DNA of 64,000 bases from Psychrobacter sp. I-STPA6b (GCF_020662265.1 NZ_VEWM01000070.1:62001-126000); one strand, 5' to 3'. Numbered from the stretch's first letter, positions 17,518-27,828 are shown. Numbers and translations are program-made. Notes: generated from the letters alone by a model not told the origin.

Positions 17518-18843
17518 ATGGCGCAAGGTAATTTACATAAAAAACCCATTCACCATCAAAAAACGGATGCCCAACGTGTTGTTATTACAGGTATGGGTGC
17601 AATAACACCACTTGGGCTCACAGTTAATGACACTTGGCAACGACTCCTAAACGGTGACAGTGGAATTACACCCATTACACATTTTGATGCATCAGACTTC
17701 CGCTCACAGTTCGCAGGAACTGTAAAAGAGTTTGATGCTAAGATGTTTATGAATGCTAAAGAAGTCCGGCGTTATGATGAGTTTATGCACTACGCTACTG
17801 CAGCCTCTAGTATGGCATTACAAGACGCTGGTTTCATTACTGTTGCTGATGCAACAAATAGTCCAGTACAAAATGTCGATGCATCACGTTTTGGGGTGGT
17901 CATCGGTTCAGGTATTGGTGGTATTCAGACCATAGAGAATAGTCGTGATACCCTACAATCTAAAGGAGCTAAGAAGGTATCACCATTTATCATTCCTGGT
18001 AGTATTGTGAATATGCCTGCAGGATTGGTTGCTATTAAACATGGACTTAAAGGACCCAATCTAGCCACTGCAACCGCTTGTACCACCGCAACGCATGCCA
18101 TTGGTTTGGCCGCACGACTCATTGCTTATGGTGATGCAGACGTGATGCTAGCAGGAGGAAGCGAAAAAGCATCCAGCCCATTAGGTATGGCAGGTTTTGC
18201 TGCTATGCATGCGCTCTCTACTCGTAATGACGAGCCAACCAAAGCTTCTCGTCCTTTTGATAAAGATCGCGATGGCTTTGTTCTTGGTGATGGAGCAGGT
18301 ATTTTGGTCTTAGAAAGCTTAGCACATGCCAAAGCACGTGGAGCAACCATACTAGCAGAGTTGGCGGGCTTTGGAATGAGTGATGATGCTAGTCATATTA
18401 CTGCTCCTCCAGAAGATGGAGAAGGTGCAGCACGTGCCATGCAACATGCTCTTAATGATGCGGGTATTAAGGCTACACAAGTTGGTTATATTAATGCACA
18501 TGGCACCAGTACACCTGCTGGTGATGTCGCGGAGTCACTTGCTATTGAGTCAGTATTTGCTGATTGTAAAGATAAGATTTTAGTGAGCTCTACCAAATCC
18601 ATGACCGGGCATTTACTCGGAGCTGCTGGTGGTATTGAAGCTATTTTTACTATTTTAGCATTACAAAACCAAATCATTCCCCCAACCATTAATCTTGATA
18701 ATGTTGATGAGCAATGCCGTCTAGATTATGTGCCGCATCATGCTCGCAAAGTCAGTGATTTAAACTATGCACTATCCAATAGCTTTGGTTTTGGTGGTAC
18801 AAACGGCTCATTAGTTTTCGCACGCTGGTCACCATCTATCTAA
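17518..18843 (+). CDS. fabF: Beta-ketoacyl-ACP synthase II (FabF type)
   Basis: This condensing enzyme elongates acyl-ACP with malonyl-ACP in fatty-acid synthesis. The catalytic triad is visible: Cys188 in TATACTTATHA, a His in NAHGTSTPAGD and a His in STKSMTGHLLGAAGG, followed by the closing NSFGFGGTNGSL. The length is 441 residues against about 413 for E. coli FabF. The extra residues are a basic N-terminal leader of about 19 before VVITGMGAITPLG. Shine-Dalgarno GAAGG precedes the ATG. No ACP gene is next to it, so it may be a second FabF-like paralogue rather than the housekeeping copy. Confidence 0.92.
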   Translation: MAQGNLHKKPIHHQKTDAQRVVITGMGAITPLGLTVNDTWQRLLNGDSGITPITHFDASDFRSQFAGTVKEFDAKMFMNAKEVRRYDEFMHYATAASSMALQDAGFITVADATNSPVQNVDASRFGVVIGSGIGGIQTIENSRDTLQSKGAKKVSPFIIPGSIVNMPAGLVAIKHGLKGPNLATATACTTATHAIGLAARLIAYGDADVMLAGGSEKASSPLGMAGFAAMHALSTRNDEPTKASRPFDKDRDGFVLGDGAGILVLESLAHAKARGATILAELAGFGMSDDASHITAPPEDGEGAARAMQHALNDAGIKATQVGYINAHGTSTPAGDVAESLAIESVFADCKDKILVSSTKSMTGHLLGAAGGIEAIFTILALQNQIIPPTINLDNVDEQCRLDYVPHHARKVSDLNYALSNSFGFGGTNGSLVFARWSPSI

Positions 18844-19027
18844 AAAGCTCTGTCAAAATGATGAACATAAATATTATATTAGCAACTAACTACTTTAGTA
18901 GAAAATATTGAACAATAGATTGTAATAAGTAATATTTGAACACAATGTACGATGCTTATTAACATTAAGTTAGCGTTATAGCGTACATCTTCAATAAACC
19001 CTGCTAAAGTAACGCTTTTACACTTGC

Positions 19028-19060
19028 ACCCCCTTGTCATGCTTGCGTATGATAGGGGGT
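19028..19060 (+). other. GC-rich hairpin between fabF and the next gene
   Basis: ACCCCCT-TG-TCAT pairs with ATGA-T-AGGGGGT around an eight-base loop. It lies 185 bases after the fabF stop and 40 bases before the next ATG. The T-rich tract begins only about ten bases after the stem, so it may be a weak terminator or a leader structure. Confidence 0.45.
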
Positions 19061-19099
19061 CATTTGTTAGACTTTTATTTATTTTATATTGGAATATCC

Positions 19100-19705
19100 A
19101 TGTCAGAGTATAAATTTTCACATCAGTTTTCCCAACGTTGGTTAACTGCACCACAACAAGTCAAGCAGGCTATTGTTCAAGAGCTTGAAGATATTATTAC
19201 ACTACTAGACAATGAAACTGACTTGAACAGCTTTCAGTTCCGTCAGCCTGATCTCAATGCTCATATCCAACACTTATATCAACAAGAACAAGAAGCAGCT
19301 CAAAAAAGTGAGCCACTTGAAGTCACACTACCTACTCAGAATAATATTACCAACAATCATATTTTGGATAATAATACTCACCTCTCTATGAGTGCATCTC
19401 ATGACATACCTCATATAGAAGAAGTTACCCATGAAGATACTATAAATCAAGCGTCGCATACGACTATAAGTGATACAAAGCAACAGAATACTGAGCAACT
19501 AACAACACAAGAAAAGTCAGTTCATAATGAATTGACAGAAGCAGATAGCGAACAGAACACCACGGTCACTTCTACAGAATGCGAATCACTAATTTATGAA
19601 CTAGAGTCACGTATTGATGATTACCTTAGTGAACAAATGGCTCAATTATCTATAGATCTTAAATCATGGCTAAGAAATGAAGTAAAACATTACTTTGATA
19701 AGTAA
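19100..19705 (+). CDS. Acidic protein of unknown function
   Basis: I do not recognise a family. I place the start at the ATG at 19100 (MSEYKFSHQFSQRWL, 201 residues), because an upstream in-frame ATG at 19034 would lie inside the hairpin and encode a poor extension. The N-terminal 60 residues look helical and folded. The middle (about 70-150) is rich in Thr, Asn, Glu and Ser and looks disordered. The C-terminal 45 residues (ESLIYELESRIDDYLSEQMAQL and on) look like an amphipathic helix. That plan suits an adaptor or assembly factor, but nothing fixes a role. Confidence 0.7.
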   Translation: MSEYKFSHQFSQRWLTAPQQVKQAIVQELEDIITLLDNETDLNSFQFRQPDLNAHIQHLYQQEQEAAQKSEPLEVTLPTQNNITNNHILDNNTHLSMSASHDIPHIEEVTHEDTINQASHTTISDTKQQNTEQLTTQEKSVHNELTEADSEQNTTVTSTECESLIYELESRIDDYLSEQMAQLSIDLKSWLRNEVKHYFDK

Positions 19706-19748
19706 CTTTAGAATATATTTTCATACTACACTTTGTAGCTATAAATTA

Positions 19749-20717
19749 TCAATGGTGTTGCAACACATAGATAATAAACTTTGCTTCTGTTATAAATGGG
19801 GATATTTGTGCTTTTGCTAATAAAGCCTGACGCCTTTGCACTTTAGCACGGTAGGAGTATGGTGTCATGGTCAGCAAATCTTGTAGCTGACTTGCTGATA
19901 ATGCCAATTGACTAGATACCTGCTCAGTTGCCAGTAACTCAAAGTCAGTGGATAAATGCTCCAAGAACTTATCTGAGTCATGACTACGCACCTGCTCAAA
20001 TAACTCTTGACGCATACTTGCTAGATGGTTAATGTCAGGCTTTGCTATAATCAATAAACCACCTGCTTGTAATACACGTGCAAATTCATCTGGTAAAATT
20101 GGACTAAAGATACTACTCACGCCGTGAATAGAACCATCAGAAATAGGTAATTGCGCAGCACTGCTGACGATAGGATAAATACCTGTCGGTAATGGAGCTT
20201 CTGCTTCTATAGCATGTTTTTGATTATTTATTGTTTGGTTACTCTTGGCTTGCCACCATAGTTTACTTTGTTTTTTAAACCGCTTTGCCGTAGCACTAAC
20301 CGCAGGTTTACTAATATCAATAGCAATTAACCGAGGAATCTCCTGAATATGGGCAATGGCATCTGTATAATAGCCATCACCACAACCAACATCCAGCCAC
20401 AGCCCCTTTTTATCATCACACACCTTCGGTAAGTACTGCTCAATCATTCCTATCAGTGTTGTTCTTAGAGGCTGATAAAATCCTTGTTCAAGAAAACGTT
20501 GCCGAGCCATAATAGACTCTGCTGAGTCCCCTGGCTCTTTTGATTTTTTATGTTGCACAGGCAACAAATTAACATAGCCTTGACGAGCAACATCGAATGG
20601 GTGACAAATATGTTTTTGATGCAAACGACCATCACACCGCCATGTCTTATCCTGTATGATTAAGTCAGACTGACAATATGGGCAATAAAATAAACTTGCT
20701 GGCACAGTGGTTTTCAT
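19749..20717 (-). CDS. rlmA: 23S rRNA (guanine-N1)-methyltransferase RlmA
   Basis: RlmA methylates G745 of 23S rRNA with S-adenosylmethionine. The N-terminal zinc ribbon has Cys12, Cys15 and Cys28, then a His, followed by the family element FDVARQGYVNLLPVQ. Next come GDSAESIMARQRFLEQGFY and the SAM site LDVGCGDGYYTDAI. The length of 322 residues exceeds E. coli RlmA (269), with an insertion near residues 155-180. It starts directly at the last base before the mraY stop codon, so it is translationally linked to the dcw cluster, an unusual place for this gene. Confidence 0.9.
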   Translation of the reverse strand: MKTTVPASLFYCPYCQSDLIIQDKTWRCDGRLHQKHICHPFDVARQGYVNLLPVQHKKSKEPGDSAESIMARQRFLEQGFYQPLRTTLIGMIEQYLPKVCDDKKGLWLDVGCGDGYYTDAIAHIQEIPRLIAIDISKPAVSATAKRFKKQSKLWWQAKSNQTINNQKHAIEAEAPLPTGIYPIVSSAAQLPISDGSIHGVSSIFSPILPDEFARVLQAGGLLIIAKPDINHLASMRQELFEQVRSHDSDKFLEHLSTDFELLATEQVSSQLALSASQLQDLLTMTPYSYRAKVQRRQALLAKAQISPFITEAKFIIYVLQHH

Positions 20718-21839
20718 TTAACGTAACTTCAAGGTCATCAATCCTAACACTACCAACACAATGGCAATAATCCAAAAGCGTGCCACAACCTGTGTCTCTT
20801 TCCAACCCATCTCCTCAAAATGATGATGTAAAGGAGCCATTAAGAAAATCCGCTTTTTGCGCAATTTGTATGAGCCCACTTGTAACATAACAGATAGTGC
20901 TTCAACCACAAACAATCCACCCATAATCGCAAACGCAATCTCTTGGCGAGTCATCACTGCAATTGTGCCTAACATTGCTCCCAGTGCCAATGCCCCCACA
21001 TCTCCCATAAATACTTGTGCTGGATGCGCATTAAACCATAAAAATCCCAAGCCAGCGCCAATCATTGAGCCACAAACAATCGTCACTTCTGAGTTATATG
21101 CGATATAGGGTACATGTAGATAGTCAGCAAAACGCACATCGCCTGAGACATAAGAGAATACACCCAGCCCAGCAGCAACTAAAACTACAGGTAAAATTGC
21201 CAATCCATCTAAGCCATCTGTCAAATTTACAGCATTAGATGAGCCATTAATCACAAAATAAGTAAAGAAGATAAATCCTAACCCAAAAGGAATGGCTGAA
21301 AAGGGAATGACCCAGTTCTTAAATATTGGAAATAGTAAGTCTTGCATCGCATTTGTGGTTGCTATATCTGGTTGCTGACTGGCAATAAAATACAGCGCAC
21401 CACCAGCAAATAAAGCACCCACCGATAGCCAAAAATACTTTTTACGAGCAATCAAGCCTTTAGGGTCTTTATATTTAATTTTGAGCCAATCATCTGCCCA
21501 ACCAACACCACCAAAAATCACCATGACAACCAGCAAAATCCATACATAAGGATTGGTTAAGTCTGCCCAACATAATGTTGCAAAGGCAATGGCAGATAAA
21601 ATCAGCACACCTCCCATAGTTGGTGTACCAGTCTTTGCTAGATGTGACTTTGGACCATCATCACGAATCGCCTGTCCATACTTCAAAGTATGTAAGTATT
21701 TAATCGCACGACTACCCAGTAACATACTAAAGCCTAAGGCTGTAATTACTGACAGTAATACCCGCAATGTCAAAGAAGATACCGCTGAAAACGGTGTATA
21801 GATTTGGCTAAGCCAATTATTAAATAACCAATATAACAC
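20718..21839 (-). CDS. mraY: Phospho-N-acetylmuramoyl-pentapeptide transferase MraY
   Basis: MraY transfers phospho-MurNAc-pentapeptide from UDP to undecaprenyl phosphate, giving lipid I. The 373-residue, ten-helix protein shows the family motifs [18 protein letters not shown], the catalytic aspartates in [11 protein letters not shown] and [10 protein letters not shown], and the HHH motif in [12 protein letters not shown]. It follows murF by three bases. The usual next genes of the dcw cluster (murD, ftsW, murG, murC) are not downstream: rlmA is. Confidence 0.97.
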   Translation of the reverse strand: MLYWLFNNWLSQIYTPFSAVSSLTLRVLLSVITALGFSMLLGSRAIKYLHTLKYGQAIRDDGPKSHLAKTGTPTMGGVLILSAIAFATLCWADLTNPYVWILLVVMVIFGGVGWADDWLKIKYKDPKGLIARKKYFWLSVGALFAGGALYFIASQQPDIATTNAMQDLLFPIFKNWVIPFSAIPFGLGFIFFTYFVINGSSNAVNLTDGLDGLAILPVVLVAAGLGVFSYVSGDVRFADYLHVPYIAYNSEVTIVCGSMIGAGLGFLWFNAHPAQVFMGDVGALALGAMLGTIAVMTRQEIAFAIMGGLFVVEALSVMLQVGSYKLRKKRIFLMAPLHHHFEEMGWKETQVVARFWIIAIVLVVLGLMTLKLR

Positions 21840-21842
21840 CGC

Positions 21843-23396
21843 TTACTCCTTATCAATCACGGAATCTGAATCAATTAACTGTTGAATAATGGTCTCCATC
21901 GTCATACTTCGAGACCCCTTAAACAACACTGTACAACACTGTCCCATTGCTTGCTGTGCCTGTATATATGCTTGCAAACTGCTAAATAAAGTCTGTTTAT
22001 CTTTAAATGCTTGTGAATTAACAAGCCCTGCCTCTTTAGCATAAGATGCTGTATGAGAGGCCATCTCACCAACACAGAGCAATGCATCAATATCTTGCTG
22101 AGCAATATCTACCCCAAGCTGTTGATGTTCTGCTACAGAAGATGCACCAAGCTCGGCAATATCGCCTAGAACCATCACTTTATGCCCTGTTTGCCCAGCT
22201 AAAACTGCAGCCGCAGCTCTTACAGAATGTGGGTTGGCATTATATGTATCATCTATTAGACAGTGCCGTCCCAGCATGACCCTTGCCAAACGCCCCTTCG
22301 TAGGTTGAACTTGGCTTAATCCACTGGCAATCTCTTTCAAACTTATTCCCAAAGCATCAGCACAGGATGCTACTGCCAGTGCATTACTCACATTATGCGC
22401 ACCAACCAGTGGCAATGTTATTGTTAAACTCTCACCTGCTATCTGTAAAACAAAAGTGCTACCTGTTGCAGTTAGTTGCACCTCAGAGGCTGATACGCAG
22501 TCACGTTGAGATACTAATTGTGCATTTGTGCTGGCATCAAGATGGTGCCAACCAAACCCTCGAATATCAGAGGTAAACTGACTGGCTTGTTGGTATAGCA
22601 CATCAGCATAATCATCATCCATTGGAATAATGGCAATGCCTGACTGATTTAAAGACTGATAAATTTCAGCTTTTGTCTGGGCAATGACATCTCGCCCACC
22701 AAACTCACCAAGATGCGCACTACCAACATTTAAAACACATGCCACATCAGGCTGTACCAGCTGTGTTGTATAAGCGATTTCTCCACGATGATTTGCTCCC
22801 AACTCAATCACAGCATAACGATGTACATCAGTTAGCTCTAGCAACGTCATCGGGACACCCAAGTCATTATTTAAATTACCTTGAGTGATTAATGTTGGTG
22901 TGGCTGTAGCGTTTTGATTAAAAATACAACCCAGCATCTCCTTACAGGTTGTTTTACCACTAGAGCCAGTAATCGCAATAACTTTTAAATTAGGGTGCTG
23001 TTGGCGACGATAAGCGGCCAACTGTCCAAAGGCAAGACGGCTATCGGAGACAACTAATTGCGGCGCTGTTGAGATATCTTCTATGGGATGCTCCACAATG
23101 ACAGCGACTGCTCCTTGCTGTAATGCAGAAGCAACAAAATCATGTCCATCGAAGTTTTCACCGGAGAGTGCTAAAAAGATATCTCCAGCTTGAATACGCC
23201 GTGTATCGGTAATAATACGCTCAGCGCATAAAGTAGATAGTGATGGTAGTGACATGGCATCATCTATAGTGTTACCATCACACCACCAATAACCTTGCAC
23301 AGAATGGGTTGCTGTCAGCAAATTCTCTGCATACCAGCGATACCGACCCTGCCCGGTTGATTCATTAGCTTGATGACTTCTGGCTGTCATATACAA
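21843..23396 (-). CDS. murF: UDP-MurNAc-tripeptide--D-Ala-D-Ala ligase MurF
   Basis: MurF adds D-Ala-D-Ala to complete the UDP-MurNAc-pentapeptide. The Mur-ligase P-loop ITGSSGKTTCKEML is near residue 140, followed by TQGNLNNDLGVPMTLL, ELGANHRGEIAYT and the C-terminal DDTYNANPHSVRAAA. The length is 517 residues against about 452 in E. coli. The N-terminus has about 35 extra residues, and an ATG two codons in (23390) is an alternative start. A 235-base gap separates it from murE upstream. Confidence 0.96.
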   Translation of the reverse strand: MYMTARSHQANESTGQGRYRWYAENLLTATHSVQGYWWCDGNTIDDAMSLPSLSTLCAERIITDTRRIQAGDIFLALSGENFDGHDFVASALQQGAVAVIVEHPIEDISTAPQLVVSDSRLAFGQLAAYRRQQHPNLKVIAITGSSGKTTCKEMLGCIFNQNATATPTLITQGNLNNDLGVPMTLLELTDVHRYAVIELGANHRGEIAYTTQLVQPDVACVLNVGSAHLGEFGGRDVIAQTKAEIYQSLNQSGIAIIPMDDDYADVLYQQASQFTSDIRGFGWHHLDASTNAQLVSQRDCVSASEVQLTATGSTFVLQIAGESLTITLPLVGAHNVSNALAVASCADALGISLKEIASGLSQVQPTKGRLARVMLGRHCLIDDTYNANPHSVRAAAAVLAGQTGHKVMVLGDIAELGASSVAEHQQLGVDIAQQDIDALLCVGEMASHTASYAKEAGLVNSQAFKDKQTLFSSLQAYIQAQQAMGQCCTVLFKGSRSMTMETIIQQLIDSDSVIDKE

Positions 23397-23631
23397 TTCC
23401 TATCATTCATCTATTTCTTATTATACTGATGATGTTTTAGACGCTATTTATTTTATATAGCAAAAAAAGATGGTAGATATTTCTGATTAACAATATCTAT
23501 CACAGCCTATAGCATCAGTAAATGGCTTGACATTCTAACAAAAAATCCCACTCCATAAAGGATACACGCAATGAAGCCTAGCAATGATGAAATCATTATG
23601 AATTTTTCAAATTGCCAGCAAAGCCAGTGTA

Positions 23632-25206
23632 TTAAAGCGATGCAAGCAACTGGGTCAACACTTGCCTATCGTCAAAATTATGACGAACGCCCCGAATTTC
23701 CTGATAAGTTTCATGTCCTTTTCCAGCAATCACCACAATATCTTGCACTCCTGCTTGTTGCACAGCATATGCAATGGCTTGGCGACGATCGACTTCAACA
23801 TGTGTCTTATCATGTTGTGCCTGTGTCATCCCTTCTTGCATATCTTGTAAGATTTGCAGAGGCTCTTCACTTCTTGGATTATCCGATGTCAAAATAACAT
23901 AATCTGCAATGCTCAAACCTGCCTGCGCCATCAGTGGACGCTTTCCACGATCTCGATCACCACCACAACCAAATACTGCCCACAGCTTACCTTCACAATG
24001 TGCTTTAAGACTGCTCAATACTTGTGTTAAGGCATCTGGTGTGTGTGCATAATCTACAATAAAACACCCTTGTTTTGATGGTACTCGTTGCATCCGCCCA
24101 CTTGCACCACATAAGTTTTTTACTCGTTCTGTAATCACCTCTAATGACTCACCCAGTGCCATCGTTGCTGCTACAGATGCCAGTAAATTTGCCACATTAA
24201 AACGCCCCAATAACGGGCTATATAAAATCGCCACACCAAAATCACTACTTAATTCAATCTGTGTACCTTCAAGGCTGGGTGTAATCTGTTGAGCATAAAA
24301 GGTTGCTTGAGGCTTGTTAGAGTCTTGAGGGTTAATAGAATAGGTCCAAACTGTCACCCCAGAGTCTGTTGCCCTTTTTATCATCATTTTTGCAAATTCA
24401 TCATCAGCATTAATAATGGCATGTGTTAAGTGAGGAAAGTAATGGCGATCAAATAAACGAGCCTTTGCCTCTGCATAATCCTCCATGCTATCGTGATAAT
24501 CCAGATGATCCCGACTCAAGTTTGTATAGACTGCCACCTTAACAGGAACACCTTGCAATCGTTGCTGATCCAGCCCATGTGAGCTGGCTTCCAAAGACAA
24601 CATATCCACATTTAACATTGCCATTTTTTGCAAAAACTGTTGCACAGCCAATGCATCTGCTGTTGTATGCGTTGCCTGCTCAAGATTATTAAGCAAGCCA
24701 TTACCTGCTGTTCCCATAACCGCACACTGCCGGTTCGGTTGCTGATATAACTGAGCCACTAACTGACTCACCGTTGTTTTACCATTTGTACCTGTCACTG
24801 CCACCACTTTAGGTAACACATAAGACTTGGATGATGAGGCAGATATGGCTAAGCTCACTTGTAATAATATGCCCAATATATCCCGTATATTGGGTACACT
24901 AACCAGCGGGCAGTCTAATGACAATGCAGAATCGGCAAGTAATAATTGCTCTTTTGGAATCTCAGATAATATAAAAGCCGCCTTTTTACTGGCAGACTGT
25001 GCATAACGACAACTGGATTCTATCGACTGTGTGCTACTTTTTAACAAAATAAATGCGTCTGATGTATCAACTTGACGGCTATCTAGTACCCAGTTTTGAA
25101 AAGGCATATCTAAAACTTGCTGCTGTTGCTGCAACTGTTGATAAGCCACCTGCTCACGTGAGTTTGATATAGGTAACTGTGCTAATATCTGGGCTAAAGT
25201 TTTCAT
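23632..25206 (-). CDS. murE: UDP-MurNAc-dipeptide--meso-diaminopimelate ligase MurE
   Basis: MurE adds the third residue of the peptidoglycan stem peptide. The P-loop VTGTNGKTTVSQLVAQL is near residue 140, followed by GTAGNG and EASSHGLDQQRL. The motif DNPRSEEP near the C-terminus is the recognised determinant of meso-diaminopimelate specificity. Then come GKGHETYQE and the end. The length of 524 residues is slightly above E. coli (495). It begins 25 bases after the ftsI stop. The gap to murF is large for this cluster. Confidence 0.97.
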   Translation of the reverse strand: MKTLAQILAQLPISNSREQVAYQQLQQQQQVLDMPFQNWVLDSRQVDTSDAFILLKSSTQSIESSCRYAQSASKKAAFILSEIPKEQLLLADSALSLDCPLVSVPNIRDILGILLQVSLAISASSSKSYVLPKVVAVTGTNGKTTVSQLVAQLYQQPNRQCAVMGTAGNGLLNNLEQATHTTADALAVQQFLQKMAMLNVDMLSLEASSHGLDQQRLQGVPVKVAVYTNLSRDHLDYHDSMEDYAEAKARLFDRHYFPHLTHAIINADDEFAKMMIKRATDSGVTVWTYSINPQDSNKPQATFYAQQITPSLEGTQIELSSDFGVAILYSPLLGRFNVANLLASVAATMALGESLEVITERVKNLCGASGRMQRVPSKQGCFIVDYAHTPDALTQVLSSLKAHCEGKLWAVFGCGGDRDRGKRPLMAQAGLSIADYVILTSDNPRSEEPLQILQDMQEGMTQAQHDKTHVEVDRRQAIAYAVQQAGVQDIVVIAGKGHETYQEIRGVRHNFDDRQVLTQLLASL

Positions 25207-25231
25207 AACTGTCTCAATTATTCATATTATC

Positions 25232-27322
25232 TTATTTACTATTTGCTAATGGCTTATCCAATGGCACATTATATAACCGCAACGCCTCTTTCATGACATT
25301 ATGAAAAACAGGGGCTGCAACTTGTCCAGCATAATGTTGTTTTTGTGGGTCTTCAACCAAAATTACGGTCACTAAACGGGGATTCGATGCTGGTGCAATA
25401 CCTGCAAACACATTGCGATGTTGATCACTATAGTAACCACCATCCGGATTAGTACGCCGAGAAGTACCAGTTTTACCAGCAATACGATAGCCATCTATCG
25501 CTGCCGCTCTACCTGTACCACCTGACTGTGTCACACTTTCTAACATTCGAACAATAGATAAAGCCTGATCTCTATCTAAAACTTGTCGGCTTGGTGGCAA
25601 TACATCTGTTTTTACCAATGTCAATGGATGCATCACACCACCAGCACCTAATGTTGCATAAGCCTGAGCAATCTGCGCTAATGTCACTTGTAACCCATAA
25701 CCATAACTAAGAGTTGCTCTTCTAGCTATTTCTTTTTCTTTAGGAGTAGGCACAAAACCCGCCCCTTCACCCGGAAAATTAAGTGCCGTTTTTTCACCAA
25801 AACCAAAGCGCTTTTGTATACTACTAATACCATCCGGTGGCAAAGATAAAGCAATTTTTGTCGACGCCACATTACTTGACTTTTTCAGCAAGGTCGCCAA
25901 GCTAATACTACCTAGATTTCCATGATCACGAATGGTATAACCCTTAATACGTATCGAACCTGGACTAGTATTAATCAAAGAATGCTCTGTAAATTTTCCA
26001 GAGTCCAAAGCCGCCGCCACAGTAAATGGTTTCATTACCGAACCAGGTTCAAAGACATCAATCAATGCCCGATTACGTTGGCTATCACCTGTCATTCCTG
26101 CCAAATTATTAGGGTTAAATGAAGGCCAAGTCGACAACGCTAATACTTCACCAGTATGTACATCAACCACAATACCTGTTGCCCAGCGTGCACTTTGTAC
26201 ACGCCCTACTTCCTCTAGCTCTTTGTACAATAAATATTGTAGGCGTGCATCTATGGTTAAAGTGACATTTTCTCCAGACACTTCTGGTGTAATTTCTTCA
26301 ACCTCTTTGAGCATATTGCGACGAGCATCATTTAACACCAAAATTTTTCCATCTTGCCCTGCCAACTCACGCTCATACTGGCGCTCAATACCTGAACGCC
26401 CAATATACCCCCCTTCTGGATCATTACTATTTTGTCCCATAAACCCAATAAGCTGAGCATTCGGTTGTGGCTGTGGATAGTAACGCTTAAAAAACTCAGA
26501 GCTATAAACACCCGTAAAGTCTAACGCCACTACAGCTTCAGCAATCTCAGGCGTTACTTTGGTCAACAGTGGAAAATAGTGAGAGCCAGAACCAGAGGGT
26601 AAAGCCTTTTTGACGGCTTGCTTATCTGTTACATCTAAGTCTGTTTTGATACTGACTGCTTGTTGCAAGTCTTCTAGTGATGCCCCAGAAACACTGGCCA
26701 ACCGTCTCAAGTCCATCTTTGCCAACCGCTCTTTTAACCGCTCTTGCATTTTTGGCTTATCAGGATTGAGTGCGATTTCTTTTTGCAAACTATAATAAGC
26801 CAGCGCATAATCATATGGACTAAATGATACGGTCACCAAGGGCGCACTCACTGCCAACGGCAAATGATTTCTATCTGTAATGATGCCTCGATAAGATGCA
26901 ACTCGACGCTCACTGGTGATTAACTTATCTCCTTTTTGCTGATAAAACTCAGCATTTGCAATCTGTAAGTCAAACGCGCGCCAAAGCAGTATCAGCAGGA
27001 AAGCTATTGCAATACCCCAGACTACCTGAAAGCGACTTAAATCACTCTCCAAACTACCTCTTGGAGATGCACCAGATGCTTTTTTAAGGATAAAATTCTG
27101 GCGATTTTTTACACTGGTATAAGCACCTTGGTCCGTCTGCTTTTTTGCAAACAGACGTTTTAAAAACCCTGAACTCGTCGACTTTTTTTGTCTAGACTTA
27201 GTACTTCCTGTTTTACTGCCGACTTTTTTTTGCGAAGTTTTACGAGTTTTTTTTAAGGGTTTAGTCACTTTCCCCTGTGCATTTTTATTCTGCGGATTTT
27301 CAGTAGATTTTTTGCGTGTCAT
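25232..27322 (-). CDS. ftsI: Septal peptidoglycan transpeptidase FtsI (PBP3)
   Basis: FtsI cross-links peptidoglycan at the septum within the divisome. After one transmembrane helix (about 99-117) comes the pedestal domain, then the transpeptidase domain with Ser428 in EPGSVMKPF, SSN at 482-484 and KTGT at 617-620. The length is 696 residues against 588 in E. coli. Nearly all the excess is a cytoplasmic N-terminal tail of about 95 residues that is extremely rich in Lys, Ser and Thr. The start codon overlaps the ftsL stop by four bases (ATGA), indicating coupled translation. Confidence 0.97.
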   Translation of the reverse strand: MTRKKSTENPQNKNAQGKVTKPLKKTRKTSQKKVGSKTGSTKSRQKKSTSSGFLKRLFAKKQTDQGAYTSVKNRQNFILKKASGASPRGSLESDLSRFQVVWGIAIAFLLILLWRAFDLQIANAEFYQQKGDKLITSERRVASYRGIITDRNHLPLAVSAPLVTVSFSPYDYALAYYSLQKEIALNPDKPKMQERLKERLAKMDLRRLASVSGASLEDLQQAVSIKTDLDVTDKQAVKKALPSGSGSHYFPLLTKVTPEIAEAVVALDFTGVYSSEFFKRYYPQPQPNAQLIGFMGQNSNDPEGGYIGRSGIERQYERELAGQDGKILVLNDARRNMLKEVEEITPEVSGENVTLTIDARLQYLLYKELEEVGRVQSARWATGIVVDVHTGEVLALSTWPSFNPNNLAGMTGDSQRNRALIDVFEPGSVMKPFTVAAALDSGKFTEHSLINTSPGSIRIKGYTIRDHGNLGSISLATLLKKSSNVASTKIALSLPPDGISSIQKRFGFGEKTALNFPGEGAGFVPTPKEKEIARRATLSYGYGLQVTLAQIAQAYATLGAGGVMHPLTLVKTDVLPPSRQVLDRDQALSIVRMLESVTQSGGTGRAAAIDGYRIAGKTGTSRRTNPDGGYYSDQHRNVFAGIAPASNPRLVTVILVEDPQKQHYAGQVAAPVFHNVMKEALRLYNVPLDKPLANSK

Positions 27323-27828
27323 CGCCCTGCCTCCACGACTTGACTCTGCTCTACCATGCTGTCATTCGTCTCATTATTGTCATCGATAGGATTGCTATTT
27401 GTTTGTCTCTGTACTGTGGGTTGTAATATCAACTTATCTTGTACTGAAGGAGAGTACATCCCCAACTCTGTCACTGCACGACTGGCAATCTGTGGTGTCG
27501 CACTAAATGTCTGCTGTTCAATCAGCAAGCGCTGGTATTCTACTTGCAATCGACGCTCCTGACGCTTCATATCTTGTAATATCAAATAGTCTTGACGATA
27601 ACTTTGGATTTGCTCAGTGGTCAAAACTCCTGTCCAAATGATGGCAATGGCTATTAGCAACATCACTACTGCATAGACACTGATACCACGATAACGCTTT
27701 GACAAAATATCACTGATATCTTGCGTCATCTCTCCAGAGCTTTGAGGCTTTTTTGACGTACCGCCCTTATTAGAAGGACGGTGTATTAGATGGGATAAAC
27801 GGGACATTTGACTCTCAAAATCAGACAC
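27319..27828 (-). CDS. ftsL: Cell division protein FtsL
   Basis: FtsL is a bitopic divisome protein that bridges FtsB/FtsQ and FtsW/FtsI. The 169-residue protein has a cytoplasmic N-terminus of about 50 residues, one transmembrane helix (about 50-70, SVYAVVMLLIAIAIIW) and a periplasmic coiled coil (about 72-118, rich in Gln, Arg and Glu) ending in ASRAVTELGMYSP, typical of FtsL. A polar Asn/Gln/Glu tail follows. It is longer than E. coli FtsL (121). Position between rsmH and ftsI confirms the identity despite low sequence conservation in the family. Confidence 0.9.
   Translation of the reverse strand: MSDFESQMSRLSHLIHRPSNKGGTSKKPQSSGEMTQDISDILSKRYRGISVYAVVMLLIAIAIIWTGVLTTEQIQSYRQDYLILQDMKRQERRLQVEYQRLLIEQQTFSATPQIASRAVTELGMYSPSVQDKLILQPTVQRQTNSNPIDDNNETNDSMVEQSQVVEAGR

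Noticed and set aside
23571..23897. Plus-strand ORF of 108 codons overlapping the 3' end of murE
   Set aside because: Two thirds lie antisense to murE codons, the protein has no recognisable features, and the 5' part is only the murE-murF gap.
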